In this document: positions 58,244 through 64,000 of the stretch, piece after piece
Layout of the letters: the number at the start of each line of letters is the position of its first letter
Position numbering within the stretch: position 1 is the first letter of the stretch
DNA from: a virus
Reading direction: 5' to 3' (one strand)
Length of the DNA stretch: 64,000 nt
IMG/VR virus record: IMGVR_UViG_3300042503_001396
Span: 1 to 64,000 of that record
Notes under the pieces: model-generated
Told to the model about the DNA's origin: nothing
Seen by the model: only the letters and a program-made list of their open reading frames with translations
The model's database searches: none
Program-made: the position numbers and the translations under genes

Positions 58244-58614
58244 CAAGATGCATTATTGCGCCTTGGACGATATGCAAATAAGTTTACAGGAGGGTCTGGT
58301 TTCATCCATTCTTCTATTTTATTAAGTTTTTCTTCACTATAAAAATCTTGTTGGACATACCACAGTTTCCAGTGCTCGTGCCCCTTTGACTGATTACAAG
58401 AATGGCAGCAGGCAACTACATTTGTCTTAATATCTAGACCACCTTTGCATTGTGGAATGATGTGATCCAGTGTGATATTTTCTTCTGACTCACAATAGGC
58501 ACATTGGTTTTCCCATTTTTCCTTTATTTCTTTCCTCCATAATCGTTTTGCTTCCGATGAACTTGTAGTTCTTAAATTAAACAAGTATTCTGAAGGCGAA
58601 TGGAGGAGTTCCAT
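58243..58614 (-). CDS. HNH endonuclease, 123 aa
   Basis: Begins MELLHSPSEYLFNLRTTSSS. The core is CAYCESEENITLDHIIPQC, KTNVVACCHSCNQSKGHEHW (HNH/5mC-type with two CxxC pairs). It is free-standing, with its start codon inside a hairpin arm (58612-58632). It may be a homing endonuclease. The end overlaps the late promoter of the 617-aa fibre. Confidence 0.8.
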   Translation of the reverse strand: MELLHSPSEYLFNLRTTSSSEAKRLWRKEIKEKWENQCAYCESEENITLDHIIPQCKGGLDIKTNVVACCHSCNQSKGHEHWKLWYVQQDFYSEEKLNKIEEWMKPDPPVNLFAYRPRRNNAS

Positions 58615-58642
58615 AAGTTAATGCAACTTATGTTTATTTATT
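58612..58642 (-). promoter_or_regulatory. Late promoter next to a start-codon hairpin
   Basis: AATAAATA (58642-58635) stands just before CATAAGTT-GCATT-AACTTATG (58632-58612), in which the ATG start of the HNH gene is the last three bases. A late transcript would begin near 58629 and lose the CAT that pairs with the ATG. Confidence 0.6.
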
Positions 58643-58756
58643 GTGAGTTTTTATAACTTTTACGAGTTCTTTTAGAGTAATATAGATGTAGTGAAACTCT
58701 TCATAATAAGTAATATCAGAGTCTCTTTGTAGAAAATGTTGAAGATTTTTAATCAT
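58634..58756 (-). CDS. Hypothetical 40-aa protein
   Basis: ATG 58754-58756 (MIKNLQHFLQRDSDITYYEE), stop TAA 58634-58636, overlapping the upstream gene by ATGA. Short and helical. It ends in a late-promoter-like AATAAATAA. Function unknown. Confidence 0.5.
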   Translation of the reverse strand: MIKNLQHFLQRDSDITYYEEFHYIYITLKELVKVIKTHNK

Positions 58757-59037
58757 ACTTTTACTGGTTCTTTCTGATCTTCTGGCAACCATACTTGCTG
58801 TTGCAATTCAATTGGTGGCAATTGTTCTTTTGCTGAAGGAAGTCCAATCTGACCAGGTAGTTGTTTATCAGTTGTGGAAGTTACTGTAATTACCTGGTCT
58901 AGAATGAATCTTTGGCGACTATAAGAACGATTTTCAGAATCAAATGCAACCATCATTATTGCATCATTAATGTCTCCACAATGAGCAATAATCCTTCCAG
59001 TCTTATTTTCTGTTACGATCCAGTATTCGTTCATCAT
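58753..59037 (-). CDS. Hypothetical 94-aa protein
   Basis: Begins MMNEYWIVTENKTGRIIAHC. A strand-rich first half (TGRIIAHCGDINDAIMMVAF) is followed by a Gln/Pro-rich end (KEQLPPIELQQQVWLPEDQK). It is driven by a TTTACA-17-TATAAT promoter at 59054. Function unknown. Confidence 0.6.
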   Translation of the reverse strand: MMNEYWIVTENKTGRIIAHCGDINDAIMMVAFDSENRSYSRQRFILDQVITVTSTTDKQLPGQIGLPSAKEQLPPIELQQQVWLPEDQKEPVKV

Positions 59038-59143
59038 TTAATTGCTTTTCTACATTATAAGGCACCTGGGGTGATCTGTAAAGACCAGGCCAGGTGTCTC
59101 TAATAACTTCTGATAGTTTATAAGGTGTTTCTGAACTAATCAT
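59003..59143 (-). CDS. Possible 46-aa protein after gnd
   Basis: ATG 59141-59143, one base after the gnd stop; stop TAA 59003-59005. The product MISSETPYKLSEVIRDTWPG is plausible, but the frame overlaps the next gene by 35 bp and carries that gene's promoter. It may be a small coupled gene or chance. Confidence 0.4.
   Translation of the reverse strand: MISSETPYKLSEVIRDTWPGLYRSPQVPYNVEKQLNDERILDRNRK
59054..59082 (-). promoter_or_regulatory. Sigma70 promoter
   Basis: TTTACA (59077-59082), 17-bp spacer, TATAAT (59054-59059). CAGGTGCC before the -10 resembles the spacer of the early modules. Confidence 0.7.
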
Positions 59144-59144
59144 A

Positions 59145-60167
59145 TTATCTTGTTAAATGACCCCCAAACATATACCGCATTCCGTTTAAGATCTTTGCTC
59201 CGAACGATCCGAGATTGCGTGAGTTAAATCTTTCAAATAGTGCTGTAGTAATAACAGGAGCGGGAACCCCCAAGTCCACAGCGGCAGAAACAGTCCAACG
59301 ACCCTCACCGCTGTCGGATACGCCTCCAGAGAACTGTTTAAGGATACCATCCCTGCGTAGCACATCAGCAGTAAGGTCAAGTAACCAAGACCCAACCACA
59401 CTACCACGACGCCATAACTCAGCAACCTCAGCAACATCAATATCATAACAATAACTTTCGGGATCTGCCATTGGGGCAACCTCTGCATCTCCTTCTCTAA
59501 CATACTGGGCACCTGCATTGGCGTTCTTAATGATGTTAAATCCTTCTGCATATGCCTGCATAATACCATACTCAATACCATTATGCACCATCTTTACAAA
59601 ATGCCCTGCACCTGGACCACCACAATGCAACCAACCGTGTTCTGCAGAAGTTATGTCTGAGTCAAACTGAGTCCTGGGGGCAGCGCCAATTCCTGGGGAG
59701 AGTGCATTAAAAATGCGCGAACAAGTGGCGACTGCAGTATCTCCACCTCCAACCATAAGACAGTATCCACGATCCAGACCGTAAACACCACCACTAGTGC
59801 CGCAATCAATATACTGGATGCCCTGCTTTGCAAGTCGTTCTGCTCTCTTCCGACTGTCTTTAAAATTGCTATTGCCATGATCAATAATAATATCTCCTTC
59901 ACCACAATATCGTAGTAACTCATTAATCGTCTCCTCTACTGTTTCTGCAGGTACAACCATCTGAAAAATACCTGGTTGACCATTCTTTTTAACTACTTTG
60001 ACAAGATTTTCAATAGTAGTCACAACTCCATTCACATATCCTTTTTCATATGCCTCATTTGCCTTCTCATAATTTCTTCTATAACCCCAGACTTCTATTC
60101 CTGCCTTCATCATACGACGAGACATACCTTCGCCCATTCTACCCAATCCAATTAATCCTACTCTCAT
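59145..60167 (-). CDS. gnd: 6-phosphogluconate dehydrogenase
   Basis: A 340-aa protein. The nucleotide-binding start is MRVGLIGLGRMGEG, then IIDHGNSNFKDSRKRAERLA, IDCGTSGGVYGLDRGYCLMV and GGPGAGHFVKMVHNGIEYGI contain the family's substrate and catalytic residues. The length matches the short (about 300-340 aa) class. It oxidises 6-phosphogluconate to ribulose-5-phosphate with NADPH formation. It forms an operon with zwf and talC. Confidence 0.93.
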   Translation of the reverse strand: MRVGLIGLGRMGEGMSRRMMKAGIEVWGYRRNYEKANEAYEKGYVNGVVTTIENLVKVVKKNGQPGIFQMVVPAETVEETINELLRYCGEGDIIIDHGNSNFKDSRKRAERLAKQGIQYIDCGTSGGVYGLDRGYCLMVGGGDTAVATCSRIFNALSPGIGAAPRTQFDSDITSAEHGWLHCGGPGAGHFVKMVHNGIEYGIMQAYAEGFNIIKNANAGAQYVREGDAEVAPMADPESYCYDIDVAEVAELWRRGSVVGSWLLDLTADVLRRDGILKQFSGGVSDSGEGRWTVSAAVDLGVPAPVITTALFERFNSRNLGSFGAKILNGMRYMFGGHLTR

Positions 60168-60176
60168 TTTTTACTC

Positions 60177-61508
60177 CTATTTTAATTTGAGTGGATAGTC
60201 CCACTTAGTAATCAGTTCTGTTTTTTGCCAAGGACCCCAAACACCTTCATTATAAAGATATGGCATTGTCATAATACGACATTGATCTCCAGTACATAAA
60301 AGATCATCAACAATTCTCCAAGATTCCAACACTTCATCTGCGTGAACAAAGTGTGATTGGTCTTCATTGATTGCATCATAAAAAAGTTTTACATAACCAT
60401 CAATTGCTTTTTCTACTGGATAATGATACTGAAGAATTGCCGTTTCTACCTTATCATTTAGTCCAGGAGATTTAATATCAATACTCATATCCAAATGTGG
60501 ATCTGGTTGCAATCTCATTACAATTCTATCATTACAATCGTGCCCATCAAATAATTGTTGTGGTGGTGACTTGAATTTAATCACAACCTCAACACAATTT
60601 ACAGGCATTTTTTTACCCGTCATAAAGTGAAACGGAACTCCTTTCCATCTCCAATTATCAACATACAACTCACCAGCAACAAAGGTTGGAGTTTGTGAAC
60701 CTTGAGTTACTCCTTCCTCATTTTTATAATCATCATATTGTCCAAGAACTACATTATCACCCAGTCTAGTCGCAGCAAGAACCTTAACCTTTTCTCTGCG
60801 AATTTCTTTAGCATCATTTTTACAAGGAGGTTCCATTGCAATTAGTGCAAGCACCTGAAGCATATGGTTTTGAAGCATATCTCTGACGGCACCAGCAGTA
60901 TCATAATACTGGGCACGACCTTCACAACCAATGGTTTCAGTTGCAAAGATCTGAACTTCTTCTACAAAGTTCCTGTTCCAAAGTGGTTCAAGTAAAATAT
61001 TGCTAAAACGGGTGGCAAGGATATTATTAACAGTATCTTTACCGAGATAGTGATCAATGCGATATACTTGTTTCTCGCGTAAATATCCAGCCACCACAGA
61101 TTGTAAATGATTAGCAGATTGAAGATCGGTGCCAAAAGGTTTCTCAATAATGACTCTTGATTTTTCTGCGTCATCTAACTTACCTGCCTCTTTTAGATTG
61201 GTAATTGCATCAACATATCTTTCTGGAGGAACTGATAGAAAATAAGTGGTGTCATCATAAGAATCTATCAGTTTTAAAGATTCTAAATCACTCAGGTCAC
61301 AAGAAACATAATCAAGTCTTTTAATAAACTCTTGAGAATAATGCCCTAAAATCTCAACCCAACTCTCCTTACTATGTTTGGTTCTGGAAGCACCAATAAT
61401 TTTAAATCCTTTTGGTAAAAGATTTTTCTTATGAAGAGAATAAAGTGCTGGTATAAGTTTCCTTTTGCAAAGGTCTCCAGTTGCTCCAAATATAACTATT
61501 GATTTCAT
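60177..61508 (-). CDS. zwf: Glucose-6-phosphate dehydrogenase
   Basis: A 443-aa protein with Rossmann start FGATGDLCKRK (7-17), IIEKPFGTDL (120-129) and the active-site RIDHYLGKD (150-158). It converts glucose-6-phosphate to 6-phosphogluconolactone and makes NADPH. It overlaps talC by 4 bp and lies 9 bp before gnd. It is somewhat shorter than host enzymes (about 500 aa). Confidence 0.93.
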   Translation of the reverse strand: MKSIVIFGATGDLCKRKLIPALYSLHKKNLLPKGFKIIGASRTKHSKESWVEILGHYSQEFIKRLDYVSCDLSDLESLKLIDSYDDTTYFLSVPPERYVDAITNLKEAGKLDDAEKSRVIIEKPFGTDLQSANHLQSVVAGYLREKQVYRIDHYLGKDTVNNILATRFSNILLEPLWNRNFVEEVQIFATETIGCEGRAQYYDTAGAVRDMLQNHMLQVLALIAMEPPCKNDAKEIRREKVKVLAATRLGDNVVLGQYDDYKNEEGVTQGSQTPTFVAGELYVDNWRWKGVPFHFMTGKKMPVNCVEVVIKFKSPPQQLFDGHDCNDRIVMRLQPDPHLDMSIDIKSPGLNDKVETAILQYHYPVEKAIDGYVKLFYDAINEDQSHFVHADEVLESWRIVDDLLCTGDQCRIMTMPYLYNEGVWGPWQKTELITKWDYPLKLK

Positions 61509-62167
61509 TCTTTTTGATTATCAATAACGGTTTCCCAATCCTTCTGAAAGAGTTCTAGACCCTTATCAGTCATAATGTTCTTATACATTGCCCAGAATAC
61601 AACTGGAGGAATTGTAACTACATCAGCACCAGAAAGAGCAGATTGTTCTACCTGTCTTACATCACGAAGAGATGCGGCAAGAATTTGTGTTGATGTTCCC
61701 GAATAATCAAATGCCTTACGAATGTTCTTGATAAGTTCAATTCCATCAATTGAATTATCCATCCAACGACCAACGAAAGGTGAGATGAATGTTGCTCCTG
61801 CTTTAGATGCAAGAATTGCTTGTGCTACTGAGAACACTAGGGTTACATTGACTTGAATTCCTTTATCAGAAAGAAACTTGCAAACCTTAAGTCCTTCTAC
61901 GGTACAAGGAACTTTAATTGTAACTGCTGGTGCAATTGTATAAAATTTTTGTGCTTGTGAAAGCATTTCTTCGGCAGTATCTGCAACAACCTCTGCTGAA
62001 ATGCTTTCTAAATTTGTAAATGTTGTGGAAATTTCTTCAATAACTTCTTGGAGTTGTCTACCACTTTTAAGAATCAAAGTGGGATTTGTAGTAACTCCAT
62101 CTAATAGTCCAGTCTCATATGCTGGACTAATCATTGAAACATCTGCTGTATCTAAAAAGATCTTCAT
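61505..62167 (-). CDS. talC: Transaldolase TalC
   Basis: Starts at MKIFLDTADVSMISPAYETG (ATG 62165-62167). VTTNPTLILKSG, VTIKVPCTVEGLK (catalytic Lys) and FISPFVGRWMDN are typical of the small transaldolase/F6P-aldolase family used by cyanophages. It exchanges sugars in the pentose-phosphate pathway and could inhibit Calvin-cycle flux together with other phage genes. A 6-aa upstream extension (MSSYFF) is possible. Confidence 0.92.
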   Translation of the reverse strand: MKIFLDTADVSMISPAYETGLLDGVTTNPTLILKSGRQLQEVIEEISTTFTNLESISAEVVADTAEEMLSQAQKFYTIAPAVTIKVPCTVEGLKVCKFLSDKGIQVNVTLVFSVAQAILASKAGATFISPFVGRWMDNSIDGIELIKNIRKAFDYSGTSTQILAASLRDVRQVEQSALSGADVVTIPPVVFWAMYKNIMTDKGLELFQKDWETVIDNQKE

Positions 62168-62172
62168 AAAAA

Positions 62173-62219
62173 AGTAAGAACTCATTTGTAATTATAATGA
62201 GTTCTTACTAAGGTGTTAA
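62173..62219 (-). promoter_or_regulatory. talC promoter inside a terminator-like hairpin
   Basis: TTAACA (62214-62219), 17-bp spacer, TATAAT (62191-62196). Flanking 14-bp arms AGTAAGAACTCATT (62209-62196) and AATGAGTTCTTACT (62186-62173) form a strong stem, followed by TTTTTT and the talC ATG. The -10 lies in the loop and the spacer in the upstream arm. Read-through RNA would form a terminator; RNA starting here would not. Confidence 0.75.
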
Positions 62220-62245
62220 ATTTTGTTATGAATTGAAAACATTAT

Positions 62246-62950
62246 TCAATATTTTTCAAGGGCATAGATTCCATTTTTTTCCACAATTGCAGAGCAAGTA
62301 TCACACCAATCACCACAGCACATATACAAAAGTTTATTAAAGTATCTAATGTTGCCGTGATGTATATGCCCACAGATTACACCATCATATTTCTTATCTC
62401 TTTGAATACAATATGATGCAATATCAGTCTCATATTGGTTAATATAATTTTTTCCTCTCACCGTATTCTTTAACGCATAGACTAAAGAAAATTTAAAGAA
62501 CTTCTCTAACCAAAAACTGAGTGGTGTGATGAATTCATACCCTTTATTAAAGATAAGTTGTTTCCAAGACCCAGAAGAATACTCCGAATACTTATCTCCA
62601 TGAATACACAAAAACTTATTACCTTTTGAATCTTTATGAGTATATTCGTCTACCATTCGGAAGTTCTTGTGTTCAAAATTAGTATAACGACGAATTTCTG
62701 CTTCGTGATTTCCAAGAATATAAATGACTTCTGTTCCTTTCTTTGCCAGGTTTAGAATCTGATGAACACATTTTGTATGTTCTTTTGTCCAACGAGTATT
62801 ATATTTTTCCATACAGTGAATATCAATAATATCACCAACCAATACTAACTTTTTGGTTTTTAAGTTTTTAAGAAAATTATAGAATTTTTCCGTATTACAT
62901 CTAGGAGTCCCAAGGTGAACATCAGAAATAAAAACTGTATCGTAAGTCAT
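62246..62950 (-). CDS. Metallophosphoesterase, LpxH-like, 234 aa
   Basis: The calcineurin-like phosphoesterase motifs are all present: D-x-H (SDVHLG, 9-14), GDIID (39-43), GNHE (80-83), IHGD (116-119) and GHIHH. The closest type is UDP-2,3-diacylglucosamine hydrolase (YbbF/LpxH). In phage it may act on nucleotides or the cell envelope. It precedes the talC promoter. Confidence 0.85.
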   Translation of the reverse strand: MTYDTVFISDVHLGTPRCNTEKFYNFLKNLKTKKLVLVGDIIDIHCMEKYNTRWTKEHTKCVHQILNLAKKGTEVIYILGNHEAEIRRYTNFEHKNFRMVDEYTHKDSKGNKFLCIHGDKYSEYSSGSWKQLIFNKGYEFITPLSFWLEKFFKFSLVYALKNTVRGKNYINQYETDIASYCIQRDKKYDGVICGHIHHGNIRYFNKLLYMCCGDWCDTCSAIVEKNGIYALEKY

Positions 62951-62952
62951 AA

Positions 62953-63159
62953 TCAGAATCTTGATGGAGTGTATTCCATATCTTCAAGAATATTATCTAG
63001 TATCTCCCCATATTCTTTGAATCGTTTGTCTCCTGCAATAAAACGACGCTGACGCATCCATACTGCATCAGCAAGAAGTTTGATTTGCTCTTCTGTAAGA
63101 GTTAAGGTTTTCATAAGTAAGAAGTAACTGTTGTATGTATTAGAGATTTTTTTTCTCAT
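62953..63159 (-). CDS. Hypothetical ~68-aa protein
   Basis: Begins MRKKISNTYNSYFLLMKTLT (ATG overlaps the upstream stop, ATGA); the second Met (MKTLTLTEEQIKLLADAVWM) is an alternative start giving 53 aa. It is helical, with WMRQRRFIAGDKRFKEYGEI. I recall similar small proteins in cyanophages. Function unknown. Confidence 0.6.
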   Translation of the reverse strand: MRKKISNTYNSYFLLMKTLTLTEEQIKLLADAVWMRQRRFIAGDKRFKEYGEILDNILEDMEYTPSRF

Positions 63160-63275
63160 TCATAAATCATCCCAACAGTCAGTAAGACAAAGCAAAGTAC
63201 GGTGAATACCATCATACCTACACCTGCCCAGATTATCCAGTTAGGCATAGGTTCGTTTTGGGTATTATGACTCAT
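63156..63275 (-). CDS. Small membrane protein, 39 aa
   Basis: ATG 63273-63275 (MSHNTQNEPMPNWIIWAGVG), stop TGA 63156-63158. A single hydrophobic segment (about 13-37) is preceded by a polar N-terminus. It overlaps the downstream ATG by 4 bp. Function unknown. Confidence 0.6.
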   Translation of the reverse strand: MSHNTQNEPMPNWIIWAGVGMMVFTVLCFVLLTVGMIYE

Positions 63276-63276
63276 A

Positions 63277-63426
63277 TTAAGGAATCCAAATTCCTTTGCC
63301 TTTCAACCACTTCATTGCACTTTCCAAATCACCATTTGTTTTTTGGAGTGCCACACAACAATCCATTCTTCCCACTCCAGTTTCCCACTGAAGTTTTTTT
63401 ACTAGTTTATAAGTAATTGCAGTCAT
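63277..63426 (-). CDS. TS-N (EF-Ts/UBA-like) mini-protein, 49 aa
   Basis: ATG 63424-63426, stop TAA 63277-63279. The product MTAITYKLVKKLQWETGVGR then MDCCVALQKTNGDLESAMKW, LKGKG matches the UBA-like N-terminal domain of elongation factor Ts (VKELRxxTGAGMMDCKKAL ... NGDxEKAxEWLRxKG). Only that domain is present. In EF-Ts it contacts EF-Tu, so this could bind host EF-Tu (inference). It has a consensus sigma70 promoter. Confidence 0.75.
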   Translation of the reverse strand: MTAITYKLVKKLQWETGVGRMDCCVALQKTNGDLESAMKWLKGKGIWIP

Positions 63427-63447
63427 AATTCTTTGCGGTTTATGAGT

Positions 63448-63476
63448 ATTTTAGTGGGGTTGGGGTCTTATGTCAA
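63448..63476 (-). promoter_or_regulatory. Sigma70 promoter of the TS-N gene
   Basis: TTGACA (63471-63476), 17-bp spacer, TAAAAT (63448-63453). The endonuclease stop TGA is inside TTGACA. Confidence 0.8.
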
Positions 63477-64000
63477 GGTGTGTTGGATTTTGTTTTGCCA
63501 GTATTAACTTCCTTAGTTCTCTCTATAATTTTATCTCTACAAATACCTTCACCATAATTTGGATTATTTTCTCCAGACCAAGCACCCCTTTCTTTTGCTT
63601 TTTGAGATACTTTGTCCCTTACTTCTGGATTTTCCATAGGATTTCCATAATCATTCCTATGCCTTATACCAACATTCATTTCATCTAAAGATTTTCTAAT
63701 CCAAACCATTCCACATCCAAGAATTGATTTTATTTCTCTTAGTGTTTTACCCTCAGTATAAAGTAGAGCAATTTTTTCTGGTGGGTATTTTTTTCTCAAC
63801 TCCTTTATTTTATTTTCATTCACTACTTGTAAATGATTTTTCGCTTTCATTATTTTACTATGATTTGGTCTCTTCTTTCCTCTACGCATATCTCCCATTT
63901 TTTTCCTTTGTTCTTCCGTATAAACATATCCAGAGGGACCATCTCCACCATCAGTTAAATTATACAGAATACCAGTTCCCAAATCTTTTCTACCAAAGAC
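63473..64000 (-). CDS. GIY-YIG homing endonuclease, 5' end outside window
   Basis: The visible 175 residues begin FGRKDLGTGILYNLTDGGDG, the end of a GIY-YIG domain (identical in style to 46253-46804), then a linker (EEQRKKMGDMRRGKKRPNHS), a helix-turn-helix-like RKKYPPEKIALLYTEGKTLR and a NUMOD-type NNPNYG motif. The true start lies beyond 64000. It is placed before the TS-N gene promoter, a likely mobile insertion. Confidence 0.85.
   Translation of the reverse strand, partial: VFGRKDLGTGILYNLTDGGDGPSGYVYTEEQRKKMGDMRRGKKRPNHSKIMKAKNHLQVVNENKIKELRKKYPPEKIALLYTEGKTLREIKSILGCGMVWIRKSLDEMNVGIRHRNDYGNPMENPEVRDKVSQKAKERGAWSGENNPNYGEGICRDKIIERTKEVNTGKTKSNTP

Overview
The window is a contiguous piece of a T4-like marine cyanophage (cyanomyovirus) genome. 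The evidence is a set of T4-type morphogenesis and replication genes (gp4, gp5-OB hub, gp26, gp27-like hub, gp32, gp33, gp48, gp53, gp54, gp59) together with genes typical of phages of marine Synechococcus or Prochlorococcus: the pentose-phosphate cassette talC-zwf-gnd, phoH, thyX, 2OG-Fe(II) oxygenases and a DUF1825 protein otherwise found in cyanobacteria. The DNA is AT-rich, nearly every gene lies on the minus strand, and many neighbours overlap by 4 bp (ATGA). No integrase, repressor, psbA, hli or rRNA gene was seen.

Layout. 1-9113: over forty very small minus-strand genes of unknown function. They are read from -10 boxes, several of which sit in a repeated terminator/promoter module. 9125-10363: SF2 helicase behind a strong terminator. 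10490-19215: giant tail-fibre/adhesin-like proteins with collar-type C-termini. 19248-20232: three tRNAs, an HNH endonuclease and an orphan Phd/YefM-like protein. 20472-36825: a prolyl-hydroxylase-like oxygenase, a collagen-like fibre, further fibre proteins, the central spike, the baseplate hub, a tail lysozyme/M23 protein and a possible tape measure. 37040-39667: gp26 with a probable -1 frameshift extension, a homing endonuclease and gp54. 39708-42340 is the only plus-strand block: gp4, a 193-aa protein, gp48 and gp53. 42367-49733: replication, late-transcription and nucleotide genes (gp32, DUF1825, gp59, gp33, a RecB-like exonuclease, phoH, thyX, glutaredoxin). 49771-58186: two more oxygenases and a second fibre cassette paralogous to the first. 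58243-64000: HNH endonuclease, gnd, zwf, talC, a metallophosphoesterase, a TS-N (EF-Ts-like) mini-protein and part of a GIY-YIG endonuclease.

How it works together. Sigma70-type promoters (TTGACA-17-TATAAT class) sit before replication, metabolic and tRNA genes. T4-type late promoters (TATAAATA and near variants) sit before structural genes and homing endonucleases. The pentose-phosphate genes would raise host NADPH and ribose-5-phosphate for dNTP synthesis, alongside ThyX and glutaredoxin. gp33 would be the co-activator that lets the late promoters fire.

The most notable observations are: a likely programmed -1 frameshift at the end of gene 26, directly before the possible tape-measure gene (the lambda G/GT layout); a recurring late-promoter-inside-a-hairpin device in front of homing endonuclease genes, with two copies that keep base pairing although the stem sequences differ; a talC promoter lying in the loop of a terminator-like hairpin; and a repeated terminator/promoter module among the small early genes. 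All family assignments come from reading the sequence; no database search was run.
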